This document shows, piece after piece, positions 22,900-35,600 of a DNA stretch of 64,000 nt. The position numbers and the translations under genes are program-made. Location of the stretch: positions 1 to 64,000 of the forward strand of contig JAJEKV010000308.1 of NCBI GenBank assembly GCA_021234155.1, written 5' to 3'. This DNA is from Isoetes taiwanensis (lineage: Eukaryota; Streptophyta; Lycopodiopsida; Isoetales; Isoetaceae). Each line of letters starts with the position of its first letter. The stretch's first letter is position 1. A model generated the notes under the pieces. That model ran no database searches. It was not told the origin of the DNA and saw only the letters and a program-made list of their open reading frames with translations.

Positions 22900-24060
22900 A
22901 GGGAAAATTCGTGGTCTACTTTTCTCGGTTGGTAAGTCGAGAAGATAAAGAAACGACTAAAACCAATGAAAATGCTATCTCTCTGTAAACAAAGTGCTAA
23001 TCTGCATACTGAATTTTTATTCATATATAATTTTATTACATTGTATTTTATAGTGGTTGAAGAGACCATGATGGTGGTGGCACAAATATTACATCTTCTT
23101 AGCATATAGACCACCCTCTTTGGAAACAACGATGCGAACAAAGGTCAGAGGTGTTCCAAACCCACGAGAGCAACTTGAAGAGAATAGAAATGCGAATCGT
23201 TGGCTTGTCGATTGCATGTTACCAACCTCTTCTCATCCTCTTTCTTCAATGAGCGGGTCTGTCCATGGCTCGACCATGTCCTTTCTATTAGCGATCGTAC
23301 TTTCGAAAAGACAAAATCAAGTTAATGCCTTGATGCTCACGGACAATACCAATAAAAAAAAACAACAAGTTCTAAGGGCCATTTTTAAAAAGAAAGAAAA
23401 GATCTTTGGGGTTTGTAGTCGAGAAAGGCAACAGAGTGAAAAAAAGGCAAGTCGGTCGAGAAAAGGCGACTCAAATGAAAAAGCGGGGACATTCTAGCAT
23501 CGAGGACCTTTCTCATTTGCACAGTCGAGAAAAGTAGCTTCGAAAAAAAAAAAAAAAGGGAATGAAAAACAGTTGAACCTATTAAACCTATCTAAACTTA
23601 TGCATTAAACCTATGAAAGCTATGCATTAAAACTAAGCAGATTGAAATGATTAAATCAGTGTAAACCTATGCATTAAACCTATGAAAGCCTATTAAACCT
23701 ATGCATCAAACTTATTAACATGTAAACCTTGTGCAACATTTTGTCCCCATTTTGTATTGTAAACCTTCAAAATGGTTTAAACAAGGTTCAAAGTATATCA
23801 TGATCGTTAAAAAGTTAAATTTTTACCTTAGAATAAGAATTAATATGCCTACAAAATGGCAACATAATGTGTAATGTATGAACATAGTAAAACACATAAA
23901 AGAGAAATTAGGGACGTATAAATAAACGTCAAATTATAATCCTATATTTGCATTTATTTTATATTTGTTTTTTCAACGTATTTTTTTACCTTGCTTTTTT
24001 TCTATACCTTGCCTTTTTTTTCCCGCCCATGTTTGAAATTTGAAATTTGGTACGTACCTT
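22900..24060. other. AT-rich non-coding stretch with short repeats
   Basis: Between 23570 and 23730 the words 'tatgcattaaacctatgaaa' and 'cctattaaacctat' recur several times. 'gtcgagaaa' words cluster at 23415-23535. No gene was recognised. Confidence 0.4.
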
Positions 24061-24075
24061 TGAACCGATGATCTA

Positions 24076-25470
24076 TTGTTCCACTTGGAGAAGCTTGTCT
24101 ACGTTGTGGGCAGAAGCTTCAGCAAGCCTGATCTGCTTCTTGTTCCGGGAGTCATGCCTGCATTGTTAAATACGGATATGGCTGTAAAGATGGACAAAAG
24201 AGCCGGATTAATGTGTTTGGATCTCAGAATATGGAGGTTGATGGCTGGCTTTGAATGCATATCGAAATAGGAAAAACGGCTTAGAAGCGAGAACTACCGA
24301 CTTTTACTGGTTGCTCCATATATCAATTTGTTTGCCGGGGCTAGAGATTGTTCAAGAATAGTTGAAAAGAAGATCTAGGAAACAAATCGGGTCTAAAAAT
24401 CGGATCTGGAGCAAATCGGATCTGGAGCAAGTCGGCCATTGCGGACCCTAAAGGATGAATCCAGAGGTCTGATCGGAGAAAGAAATCGGGTTTGAAATCC
24501 TTGGCGACTGCCATTCCGGAGTCTTCAATATTCAGCAAGAGTCTTGCGGCGCCCAATTCTTCTTGAAAAATCTGAAGTGGAGGAAAGCCCGGCAAATCCA
24601 GCGGAGTTTTAGAACATCGAGGGCGGTGGGGTAAAACGGCCATGGCCATGCAAGAAACTGTTGAAGAAGGATACAGGATCTTGATTCTACAAAAATCGGG
24701 CCTGTATTGGACCGATTAAAAGATTTGGAGGCGCCGGGGGGACTGAAAGATTCCGCAGCAACAAGGAGAAGAGTCGATTCAAACAGCACAAGAATTGAGA
24801 GAAGGCCGAACTCAGAGAAGGCTGACAAGAACTCCCGCTGCTACCATTCAAGCTGCAAACATCAATACGGATCAGTGATTTCCATTGGGTTAATCACTGC
24901 GCAGCGATTCAAACAAGATTGCATCATACGCAACAAGCGAGCTTGTCACTGTTTTGCAGAGGGGCCTCAATCTCATCCAACAATGCGCCCAACCGGAAAA
25001 GCGCCCTCTTTCTACTGTGCTCGGCAGTGCTTGTGAGTTTCGTGATATTATAGATGATGCAACATAATACTGCAAAATGATTAACAACATCATCATCATG
25101 CATGCCCTTGAGTCGACCCCCTTGAGCATTCACTAAACAAAAGCTTCTTTTTATAAAGAGATGTCAAGCTAAATTGGAGTTAGATTGTCTCATAGTCTTT
25201 GGACCGACCTAATTTGTGTTATGAACAAGACAAGAATACACTGATAAAACGAGTTAGCAGTAGCGATAGCGGATCTACTTCTCTTTCCGGCTTGTGTCGC
25301 AGTTTAGAAACAGGCTTTAAGTCCAATATTGCTCTTGTTCCTGCCAGCATCAATAAGGCCCTACCCGGTCCGCCCTCTGCTGGATTCTCTCGGATCCCTT
25401 CTTCTCCCTTTTGCTCCATTTCCAAAGTGAGCGGGGGTGTTGGCCGGATTCATTGGAGGATTGAATGAAT
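24076..25470. other. GC-richer block with several open frames, unrecognised
   Basis: Frames at 24076-24270 (+), 24828-24341 (-), 24707-25036 (+) and 25199-25468 (+) have fairly balanced composition. I recognise no domain in them. 'atcggatctggagcaa' is duplicated at 24401 and 24416. The block may be the untranslated or gag part of a retroelement. A boundary candidate is the perfect 9-bp inverted repeat 'ttctcgact agtg agtcgagaa' at 25529-25550. Confidence 0.25.
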
Positions 25471-25689
25471 TTGTGTTGGCACAGGCAACTCCGACTGTAG
25501 AGCACCTGTTTTGCGAAGGCCTTATGCCTTCTCGACTAGTGAGTCGAGAAGATTGAGAATTCTAGTATTTAATTTAGTAGTAATTTATTTAATTTTTTTT
25601 ATTATGAAATATTTAATTTTTTATTTTTAATATGAGATTTAATTTCTTTCTTTAATTTATAATATTTAGTTTTTTATTTATTTTTTGAA

Positions 25690-25995
25690 GGGAGATCATC
25701 TCCCCTCAACTCGTTGCCCTTTTCATCCTTATGCTCCTTTGCCCCTAACCCCTCTTCCCTTTGCCCGGCCTCCCCTCCATCTTCTCCTTCCCTCCCTCCC
25801 TTCTTTTGCCATGTTTTCTCTCCCCATACCCCTCCCACTTTTGCCCTTTGCCCCTTTCCTAAACCCCTCCCTCTCCATGGCTTGCCCCTCCCTCTCCCTG
25901 CCTCTCTCCCTCCCCTACCTCTCCTACCTCTCCCCCACCCCTTTGCCTCCCTCCCTTCCATCTCCCCCTACCTTCCTACCATTCTTTCTCCACCG
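25690..25995 (+). repeat. Polypyrimidine tract
   Basis: About 300 bp is almost purely C and T on the plus strand, with CCCT/TCC words, after about 120 bp of A/T-only-like DNA. The long proline/leucine/serine frames here (25685-26050, 25714-26352, and 25961-25674 on the minus strand) are products of this composition and not genes. Confidence 0.85.
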
Positions 25996-26307
25996 TCTCC
26001 CCTTATTTTTCGGATTATTTTGTTTTGTAAATGTTATTGTTGTTTTATAAAAATTCTATTCAAGCATTCAATTAAAAAAAAAATCATTATGAGTTCCATT
26101 TTGACATGTGACCCAAGCGTCGGGGATCGACCCACTTTAATTAAATGTAACTTCACGAGCTCCTCGCATTCCTCCGAGCGTAGTGCGGAAGGCGACCCCA
26201 GTGGCATCGGGGAGGGGGAAGGGATTCGAGATCAATTTTTGATCTCCTTCTTCGCTTCTCTCTTAGGCCCGGAGACGAGGCGGGACGGCGGCATGGCTCA
26301 CCATGTG

Positions 26308-26345
26308 GGAAGGAAGGAAGGAAGGAAGGAAGGAAGGAAGCGAGG
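26308..26345 (+). repeat. (GGAA)n microsatellite
   Basis: About nine units of GGAA. Unlike the tracts at 39041 and 54824, it is not next to the LINE terminal sequence. Confidence 0.9.
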
Positions 26346-27179
26346 TGCTTGAAGGAATGAAGGGTTTGAGAATGAAGGGTTCATCGGATATAGTAGTTGC
26401 ATACAAGATTTCTTTGGTTGTCCCATAGGGGAGGGCATTGGCTACAATGGGCGGATCCTCGATCATTGCGCCAAAGCGTATTAACACTAGAGTGGTGGGG
26501 TGATGGGCCGGGAAATGGTCCATTTGCAGTGTTCACTTTAAAATTCATATAAAATCAATGGTACAAAATGTATTCGAACCCTTCCTAGGAGTTCATATAT
26601 GGCAGTCATCCTGAGTTATGCTCTAGCAAACTCGGGGGGGTCAAGTACCAAAAGCTTCATGTTTATATAAAGTAAAACTGTCTCGACAAAATGATTTTTT
26701 CAAATTTTTTGATTACCATGATATTTTTACGAGATATGGAAAGTGACACAAAAATCACATGTCAATCGAAGTCTGTGTGAAGAAAGATAGGGCCATTCAA
26801 ACATGGCCGGGGTCAAAGCGCTACGCCTCCTCAAACCCAATTATGGTTCCCAGAAGGCAGTTGTAGTTTAAATACAACAACTTTTACAATGAAATGCATT
26901 TTAACCTAATATTTGACATATAAGCAATTGATAAGTTTCTTCATCCCATAAAAATGTTGGCTGGCCTTGAATTTGACGTTTGGACTTTCACATTTGATCT
27001 TAATTTTAGGTAACTTGTAATAATGATTAATATTTTCCCATATAGAGCAAAACTTACTCTATAATGTCCTCCAAAAAATCATAGTATGAAAGTTGAAAAC
27101 GATATGAAAACAATGCAAAAACAAGCTCATTAAAAAATCAAAAGACATGGTCACAAGAAATCAAGAAAGGTTTTTATAC

Positions 27180-27560
27180 CTGAGCCCATTATTGGTCCAT
27201 AGGTCCATTTAAAATCAATAACTTCCTTATGTTAATTAATCTGAAGTTGAATTTTGGGATATGAATAACCGATTTACTTTAGTAATGAAAATATTTGTTG
27301 ATCATAACCTTGAGATTTGGATTAAACTTTATAGCATCAAATTCAAATATGTCTTCTATGTTTATTCTAGATTTATGCCTCGAGATGCGACTTTGAAAAA
27401 ACACATTCTCAAAATGTCCCATGTCATGAAATCAATGCAAAAAAATTCAAAGAAAAATATGGCTTATGACTATAAAAAGTCAAGTTAGACTGCTATGTGC
27501 AGCTCCACTTGCAGACCATTATTGGTCCACAGGACTGGAAGTTTAAAAATTAATAGAGGC
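27180..27560 (+). repeat. Diverged tandem units, period about 327 bp
   Basis: 'cccattattggtccatagg' near 27185 and 'accattattggtccacagga' near 27515 are followed by related 'aaaatcaata' text. 'atgaaa(t/a)caatgcaaaaa' precedes each, near 27105 and 27428. The repeat is old and diverged. Confidence 0.45.
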
Positions 27561-27737
27561 AACATCTTAATCAATTTTGATCTCAAACTTTAGAATATAG
27601 TTTATGCGTACAGTTCTCTATGGGGTAAAGTTAATTGGTTAGACGAGCTTGCATAATTTGAGGGCAATGTTTAAGCACAAACAACTGTGAACTTATGGGG
27701 TATTTACTCGCGAATTGAATCTACATGGACTTCCACT

Positions 27738-27966
27738 ATCTCCATTTTCTGCTCTATTACACGCATCATTATGCTTCTGCAATACTTCTTCCATGATGAG
27801 CACCAAAGATTTCTTCAGGCCAATTCCCATAAAGTCATGATCAAGTATTCTATTGTCTAGAAGTAGCAATTTGATCTAATTGTCAAAACATGACTTTCAA
27901 CTATGATTTAAGCCACTTCACTCTCCGGCCATGGAGGGCAACCCTCCGTGTGCAGCACCTTGTTAG
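27738..27966 (+). repeat. Repeat family R2, first copy
   Basis: This stretch matches 36880-37092 in the same orientation over about 220 bp. Shared landmarks are 'caatacttcttccatg', 'gagcaccaaagatttctt', 'ttctattgtctagaagtagc', 'ccggccatggagggcaaccc' and 'gtgtgcagcaccttgtt'. The right edge is sharp, ending at 'caccttgtt' in both copies. Confidence 0.85.
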
Positions 27967-28013
27967 TATTACATATGACCCTTTTTAGTATCATATATTT
28001 GGAATGAGGATTG

Positions 28014-28690
28014 GGCAGACAAGGCAACACGAGCATGGCTGCTAAAACACACAGGACCCAAGACACTCTGGCTTAGGGCAGTCTTCAATCCAGAACAGCA
28101 AATAGGACAACAGATGTACCGGGACAACCTGCTAGGGAAGGCCAGAAGGGACACCCTGGCGAGATTTAGGATGGGAAGCCACGACCTAAGAATTGAAAAG
28201 GACAGATGGAGGAAAAGAGAAAAAGACTACCGGAAATGTAGAATCTGTGACACTGGGAAAGTGGAGGATGAAAATCACATGCTCAATGAATGTCCAATAT
28301 ACGGAGACATCGAGGAAACAAATCTGAAGCATCGGATAGAGGCGGTCGATTACATACCACGATGATAAGGCGAGAAACAATGAGAGAATCATGCGGGGCT
28401 TAATTCGGGGAGATGATGGTCAAACATCGAGAAGTACCAAAAGAAAAAGGGCTTTATGTCGAACCGCCCAAAGAGGCGGGCGGGGACCTTAAGAAATGTT
28501 CAACTAAAAGGCGATTGATACCGGCCCTTTACCACGGCCATGAAGTCGACTCAAAGCGGGGTGCCTGTACTAAAAAAAACAAGGAAGCCTTCAGAAAAGG
28601 CTACAATAAACCAGCGTGATATGCTAGTAGCACCCCTTAGGGAGCTCGCCCATGCTACACAAGTCCAGGGGCCTTAGGGCACAAGGGACA
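28014..28690 (+). mobile_element. LINE 3' fragment, ORF2 C-terminus with zinc-knuckle-like motif
   Basis: Open from 28014 to about 28365, the plus strand encodes ADKATRAWLLKHTGPKTLWL, then LARFRMGSHDLRIEKDRW, then CRICDTGKVEDENHMLNECP. This is the post-reverse-transcriptase region of a non-LTR retrotransposon, with a Cys-Cys-His-Cys pattern (C..C, EDEnH, C) of unproven role in RNA or DNA binding. The frame then breaks. The element ends with 'agggcacaagggacatta' and a tail of 'ttcta' units at about 28694-28712. The reverse transcriptase and endonuclease are absent, so it is a 5'-truncated copy. It lies right next to repeat R2, which ends at 27966. It is related to, but not the same family as, the 39-44 kb LINE. 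Confidence 0.75.
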
Positions 28691-28719
28691 TTAATTTCTA
28701 TTCTATTCTATTTTATCTA

Positions 28720-30650
28720 TATATATTATCAGTTAGAGATTTCTAATAGTATTATTGTGTGATTGTTTCATAGAAGTATTAAATTTCTTATTTCTTAACA
28801 CCATGGATTCTCTGAAATCTTCAAATGTGTTGAAGGATTACGGACTTTAGAAAGCTAAGCTTTATTTTATCACCATGTTCTAGCTAAATCTAGCCCTAAA
28901 TTCCTTGTTTTTTTTCTTGACCAAGTAGAAAAGAACCTTTGTTTTGGATTGACCCCTTTGCCGCGGGCAATTGTTGCTCATCATTTTTTGCCCATGTTTT
29001 TTTTAATTTAACGGAAAATCCGTTGTTGTTGAGTTTTTCTTTTCTTGCTCTATTTAGGTGATGAATACCTTTGCTCCTCTGAAGTGAGACTTGTCCAACT
29101 CCGGCGGATCCTTTCCAAGATATAGACATTTTTGTGGAGATTTTTGGATTCTTGAAAGATTTTTTTCATAGAAGCTAGAAATTTGAAGGAAGAATCTTAG
29201 CACAAAAATCAAAAAAGAAAAGCATTAAAAATGTCGAGATAAAGAAAGCATTATGTGTCAATTGCGACTTATGCGCAGCGAGGAAAAAATAACCAAAAAA
29301 GCACGAATAAAAAAGAAAGAAAAAGAGACACTCTCGATTATGTTCAAAATAACATTTGCAAATGCCTTTTCCAAAATTTTTTTATTGTTATTATTTCAAT
29401 AAAAAATAAAGGGATTTTTAGGTATTGTGCAAAACCTTAAAAAATGTTCAAACCAAAAAAGGCGGACCTTATTAAGTATCAAAGTCGGATCTTCAGAATC
29501 TGATTGGCACAAGATATGTGGTTTTGAGCTCACCCGGAGAAAAACAAAAGCGGCCACGAAAAATGGTAGATAAATCGATCGAGAGAAGGTTTTCTTGCCC
29601 TTTTTTAAGGGCCATAGGAAGAAAGGTTAGATGTAGCATGTACCTGGTCAGATGTACCATGCTTAAGAACAAAACCGTTGTATCAGGATGGGATGGGATC
29701 TTCATAGATATTATGAAAAAGGGATAGAGACACGAATAGGAAAAAAGTGCATTTCGGTGTTTTGCACACACGTCGATGGCCCCTCTCCCTTAAATCCTTT
29801 TTCTTTTTTTGGGTTGCCCCTAAGAGGCAAACCTTAGTTCATGGGTTTGTGGCATATTCAGGTATATGCCAGTATATACCTGGAATATGTCAATAACTAC
29901 TCCAACCTCGTTAGGACGCTTCACATGTAATACTAAAAGTATTCACATGTTCATGTTTTGACGGGCGGCTCAACGTCCAAACCGTTGGACGTCAAACTGC
30001 TCCAACAGTTCTAATCGACCTAATCGACCGGCTGCTTCAGCGATTGGACGTCTTGACCTCCGTTTCCAGTCATTTTCGGCCTTCACCTGCAGTCAATCGG
30101 TCTTAAAATCTAGGTAAAAAGCAATCTTGAAGTTCGGTGGTGCAAAAACAGTGATGTAGTAGCAAAACCGGTGATGGTGTGGTGCAATCAGTTGAAGTAG
30201 CAAAACCGGTGATGGTGTAGCAATCTTGAAGTTCGAATTGGTGATGGCGATGTCCAGCATGTGAACGCCCCAAAATTCTTGCCGGAGACGTTCATTGGGG
30301 AGGCGCCGGAGACGTTACATGTGAGGCGTCCCTTATCACTTATCAGCTGTAAATTGTCGGCCGTTTCATTGTTGGGCAGCCCACTCTCAAAACCGGCTAA
30401 CCGGAGCTGCCCAACACTCTTAAAACCGGCTAACCGGAGGCCTCCTACGGGCAACTAGGGTTCTGGCTGGATATTGGCTGGGCTGCTGGTCCTCCTCCTT
30501 CTTAGGAGGCAACTCTAAATATTCAAGGGCACTCTTAAACAAGTCTTCGATTCTATCGTGATATTGGTCTATGCCCGTTGTCCCGCTGAAATGGTAATTC
30601 TCCATCTCTGAGACATTTTTGACATTGCTTCCAGATGATTTCGATTTTCA
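28720..30650. other. No gene recognised; several small repeats
   Basis: A perfect 8-bp-arm palindrome, acgtccaa ACCG ttggacgt, lies at 29973-29992. 'gtagcaaaaccggtgatggtgt' type words recur near 30120-30220. 'aaaaccggctaaccgga' occurs at 30389 and 30422. Frames at 29518-29771, both strands, are short and unrecognised. Confidence 0.4.
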
Positions 30651-31219
30651 GCATGCTTCTTGAACCCTGTGTGGAAGGACTTATCCTACTTCATTAGCTG
30701 AATAACAAGTTCTACAGCTGACGAGTGAACGACGAATTCTAGGTAACTCAACTGAAGGAAACTGAAGTTTAGGGAGTAAGCTACTCAGAGCTTCAACAAT
30801 ACCCTTGAAAGGTTCAAATGTAGCAGGTTCAGGTACATTCAAAGACCCACTTTCCTCAGGAGAAACTGCAAATGCAGAAACTGTAAATGCAGCAGGACCA
30901 AGATAAGCCTCCAGCAATTCATTTTCTAATTGTTTATCCTTTTCTAGCTTCCGGCTATCTGCTTTTTTGCATGCCCAAAATGATCTTTTTGATTCTTGTC
31001 ATCACATGTGCCATGGTCTTTTGAGCTAATTTCTTTGCTTTTAGGGCAGACACATGAGCACAGACACTTCGAAGAATTTTTGCAGCAGACGTTGATATTT
31101 CCACAGTTCTACCATTTTCCAATTGGTCAATGATATTATCGGAATCTGCTATAGTGTTGCAGTTCTTTGGATTATGCCTTGCCAAGCGATTGAGCAGGCA
31201 TAATCTCTGCACGATCCTG

Positions 31220-32900
31220 TTGTATTTTTTAGCCTCTGCAGGTACGATTCTTGAGCCAAATAGATGTCCAGTGGTTTCAGCGCTTCCAAGCTACGATCTG
31301 ATGCTTGCGAGGCGTGGATCTACAAAGCATAGCTTGAACATCACATGGGGCGCCTTCTCAGATAAGTTTCTATAGTGTTTGCTTCTGTATTTTCTCTTGG
31401 CTTTTCTATTTTCTTGGTGGATGCGGTTGGGTTATCCTGGTTGTCGACGGCCTCCATATTAGTCTTGCCGTTGTTTGCACAGGATATCCCTGCCATCCTG
31501 GTTGTCTATTGCCTGCATATTAGTCTTGGCTTTGTTTGCACAGGATATCCCTGCTTACTGGTCGGTCGGCTTTGTTTGCATAGGATATAGTGGTTCTTTT
31601 ATTGTTGTTTTATTTTATGTTATTTTATTTCCTCCAAATCTTCTTTCGTTTGACTGGAATTTTTGCTTTTCAGGCAGTTTTAGATGTGATTGTACTCAGG
31701 GCCTTGGGCGCCATGGACACGAGATTTGCCTGAAACTGACCTTTTCTGCAGTTTGAGCAGTGACAAGTGTTTATGATGCAGTATCGAAACCCAGAGTAGC
31801 CGATTTTTTCCTTTCAAAGAGCTATAGATGGGCGATGAGCGCCTGCACAAACAAATGGACAAGGATGAGTGCTTTCGTGATGGGAGCCGATAATCAGGTA
31901 TGAATTGGATCGTGGTAAGTAAAAAAGATGAATGGAAGAAAGGCTAAAAGATATCCCCTTTTCTCTTGATAAATATTAATGTGTTGCAAGATCGATTCAT
32001 AGGTCTGTTATAGCTGGCTGGCACAATAAAAGAACATGATTGAGAGTCTAGTTCACCTTGGATCTTCAGATATCTGATGATGATTTTAAGACAGATAGAT
32101 ATTGTAGCTGTAGTATGATCATTAAAGGAACACGTTGATCCATTTGAGTATTCAGATATGATGGAATTCATTGTTTTAAGTCTTGGAAAAATCTTTCTTA
32201 GAAATTGGACTGGTTCGACTATCTATTGCATAGTACTATATAAACAGATATTGTTGACTTGAATTGAAAATGTTAACTGTTTGTATTGCTGTGGCATTTT
32301 GCTGCAAGCTCTTAGGGCATAGTGTGGCCAAGGTGTTTGCTTATAATCTTCCGTACTTTCCTGTAATGGTTGCATAAGTGCCGATGCGCTAGATTTTATG
32401 TTTGTCCAGTAACAGGCAGCTGCTTCTGTGGGTTGTCTAGGGAGCTACCCAGTCAGCGATTTACTTTGTGCTTAGATATACAAAGTGCATCCGGTTGTGT
32501 AGGTGTAGATCCATAATGATTGCCTTGTTTTTGGATGTTCCTGTAGCCTAGTTTTGATGTCCTTGCATATGCATGTCAAAAGCTAGGGGCTGCAAGAATG
32601 ATATAGCTATCTTAGCTAGTACATGGAAAAGGTAGGGCATGCATGTTATATCATTCTGTTGCATGGTATGTTGCATGATAATTTTGCATTGTTGTAGTGC
32701 TTTTGTTTAAGTCTGTGCTAGTTATTTTCTGGTAGTTTTGCAGGGCAGCTTGCTACGGTAATGGCGCATGTAGCATAGGTCTTCGTTGATTTAAGGCTAG
32801 TGGTTGTCATGGGCAGTAGGCTGTACAATTTGCTAGATGTGTTAGGCAGCATGCATCTACATGATTATGCTGCAGGTTAGCAGTCTATTCTGGTCTTTTT
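31220..32900. other. Intron-like gap within the armadillo-repeat pseudogene
   Basis: Apart from the tandem repeat at 31428-31590, I see only one plus-strand exon-like stretch (about 31760-31896). It reads DAVSKPRVADFFLSKSYRWA and ends at CAG|GTATGA. I cannot assign it. The rest is AT-rich with reiterated 'gcatg' words near 32560-32680. Confidence 0.3.
31428..31590 (+). repeat. Tandem repeat of about 63 bp
   Basis: Units containing 'tttgcacaggatatccctgc' and 'gcatattagtcttg' recur about 2.5 times inside the large putative intron of the armadillo-repeat pseudogene. Confidence 0.75.
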
Positions 32901-33904
32901 TGGTATTAACATGTACATCTCTTCCATGAAATTCATTCTGCAGATAAAGAACGTACTGTGTTCATTTAAAATTGCTGCAGCTCCTAGTACTATTTTCGTA
33001 TATCTCATCCAGGTCAACATATCCAAAAGCTGCTCAAGTACATGGGGTGTAGTTCCAATTTTTCTTGCTTTCGTGTTTTTGACAGAAACAATTGTTTGAT
33101 CCTCACGTTCATTGTGCTTTAGCAATGCTGTCATTTAATCTGCACGCCGGCAAGCTGATCTACATAGCTGCTAGACTGAATCTTCTCCATGTTAAAGTCT
33201 ATCAGATCCTTTCCTATGCCTTCAAACCTGCTATTCAGTGAACAAGAATAAACATAGTCATAAAATTTGCTCACCAATTGCTTGTCATCAAGATCATATT
33301 TCTTAGCGACACGAGTGAACAGTTTGCCATCTCTCATCTTAATTACATGATAAACCCTGTGAGCTAGAAGATGACTACCTCAAAGATAGTTAAGCCATAG
33401 TAGATGTAGAGAATGCTATCTCTGTTTGCGGTAACTATGCTTTCCAAAATCATGTTTAATCATGCGAGAAACATTGCCAAAGAGGGAAAGCAAGGCAAAG
33501 AAAACTTGAACAAAGGAGAAAATATCGCTTACAGTGACTGCCTCAGGCCCAGGCTGAGCACCATTTTCAATGTCTTCTGCCGAGTATGCAGTTTGGGCTC
33601 TGCAGCTACTTTTTGAGAAAAAGACCTTATGCGCACTCTTTGCCACTCAAATTCTTGAGTTCAATGAGAAATTGCGCTCCACCAAGTACAAGCAGAAAAG
33701 TAATAAGCCAAAAATCAAGAGTGCTAATAAGCGCCAATAAGAAGATCTCCCAGCAGCACCACCGTGGCCCATATGAAAGCCAGACTTCCCACAACACCAG
33801 ATAACTTTGCAAGAATGACCAACCTGGTCGCTAAGACTATCACTTCTTCTTCAGGATGCTCTTGGGAGCGAGACCGCCTCCGCATTGCCATTGTGATTTC
33901 TTTG

Positions 33905-34720
33905 TGTTTAAAAGTTTAAACAGGACTGGAACTTATTTAGCTATATCTTCTGGTGCCAATTCAGCTTTAGACCACCCTCATAGATTAGAATATACAAATC
34001 GTGGAATCAACATTGGGATGCACAAACAACGATTTTACTTAGTGGATTTTTCTCTTGTCATATTTGATATGTTATCATTTACATTTCCTACTGATTAACG
34101 CATTGTCATTGTGATTTCTCTTGTCATGTTTTAAACAGGATGTGAAAGGATCGTGGAATTAGGAATATGCGAGTTCACAAAGAAGGATTAGTCATATTTG
34201 GTTCAATTCTTCTATAGTTTTTAAGTAAAGCTTTCTTTCTGGCGACTATCGAATCCAAGCTTCAATTTCCCTTAGAAATGTAGATATATGATTCTGATAG
34301 ACTAGTTCTTTACATGTGTTCTTGTAGCAATTTCAAAACATGTAACATAGGCTAGAAAAGTGCATACGTTTTGCAAATATTGCAGACGTTTACTTTACTC
34401 GAAGAACTTGTCAAAATACCATCCGCCAAGTTGCCATGTTACCCATCTTTATTGTCACCAGCTAACAAATCATAATCTGACTTATTCTTGGGACTATAAT
34501 ATTGTTAGCCTAGATTGCCGAGAGTTTTGCAAATGTTGCAGCATTTACTCCCACTTAGCGGGGAGAATTTTCCAAATGGCATCCTCAAGTTAGACGTTCA
34601 TGCCATGTTGCACCCTCAACCCGTGACTATTCTTTTGTTGATATGTTATATTGTGAACACTAGCAAATCTTAATCGACTTATTTTGGGACTATAATATTG
34701 TTAGACTAGTTACCCTTCCC
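33905..34720 (+). repeat. Repeat family R3, first copy, with internal tandem duplication
   Basis: This stretch matches about 35600-36245 in the same orientation. Landmarks are 'catatttggttcaattcttc', 'ataggctagaaaagt', 'gcaaatattgcagac' and 'tgatatgttatattgtgaac'. Inside it, about 34365-34497 is repeated at 34530-34715 (shared 'gggactataatattgttag'). So one segment exists three times counting the second R3 copy. Confidence 0.75.
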
Positions 34721-35600
34721 AACGTTGATGGGAATAAGATGAAAAACTGTAAATGACAAGCCTCAATGTTGGTCCTCTTTAGCAAAAGATACACACACAA
34801 ATTACGTTCAAAAGCTTTCTTGTTTGTGGCTCCAAGCCTTTCCAATATCTTTGCCAAGCATACTTGGCATAGAACGAACTAGTTTTAGGAATGACAAACC
34901 AGGCCTGACTAGCTCATTTTGAATGTAGCGGAACGACAATTTCAAAAGACCACTTAAAATGATCACAAACATGGAAATTTGTAAAAATATAACCTCAAAC
35001 AAGATTATTAAAACAACAAAGTCTTAATAAAATGCATTAAATAGTTCTCAATAAAGCAAAATTTGTCTTTCGTTTTTCGTTTATACAAGATCATGAAGCT
35101 TGTGCTATAATAGAACTAAGTATTTAGCGAGTGCATCCCTTAGAGGTGGTGTTCAAATCAATTTGGAGAAGGAATGTTTTAGGGAAAGCATCTAGTGGTA
35201 TTACAAATTAGTAATGAAATTATCAAATCCTACATGTGGCCGGTTGAAATCATGTTCTTGAGCAGAATAATCCCTTCGCATGTCTCATTTTAGGCCTTCC
35301 TAAGAATTGGAATACCACATTTTTGGGGGTTAAGTTAGAATATGGTATTCTGTGCTTGGAGACTGTTAAATTTTGTTTCCGAATGCAGTTCAAAATGGCA
35401 TTCTTGCCAAAATAAATAAAAATCGTAATTTTGAATGGCAACATGTTACACTAGCATGACAGACTTCTCAACACAATCTTCTGCTGATCTAATAGCATAG
35501 AACATTCAATGCCAACTATGTTGCCAAGGAAAGTTCTATTATCACAGAACATTAAATTCACACAGGTGGTGAGAGGGGTGACACCCATGCGAATGAAGCT
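34720..35600. other. Spacer between R3 copies, no gene
   Basis: AT-rich DNA. The short minus frames 35002-34808 and 35444-35250 are not recognisable. Confidence 0.35.

Larger units (their letters stand above)
30681..33891 (-). pseudogene. Armadillo-repeat membrane protein of unknown function, decayed, exon remnants in order
   Basis: Minus-strand exon-like blocks run N- to C-terminal with falling coordinate. Block 1 (33891-33533) starts MAMRRRSRSQEHPEEEVIVL and holds a membrane segment (VVGSLAFIWATVVLLGDLLI). After a frameshift near 33735 it continues STLDFWLITFLLVLGGAQFL. It ends at a GTAAGC donor. Block 2 (about 33355-32960) has FDLIDFNMEKIQ-like text (GKDLIDFNMEKIQSSSYVDQ). A frameshift lies near 33132, then RKIGTTPHVLEQLLDMLTW. 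Block 3 (31212-30955) has LLNRLARHNPKNCNTIADSD, and block 4 (30935-30681) has ELLEAYLGPAAF. This order matches a plant family of N-terminal membrane segments followed by ARM repeats, whose members I know only as uncharacterised. The long gap 32900-31220 would be an intron. Two frameshifts argue for a pseudogene, though wrong intron calls could mimic one. Confidence 0.55.

Noticed and set aside
25685-26352. Long proline/leucine-rich frames on both strands
   Set aside because: They result from the polypyrimidine tract; no motif, and three frames are open at once.
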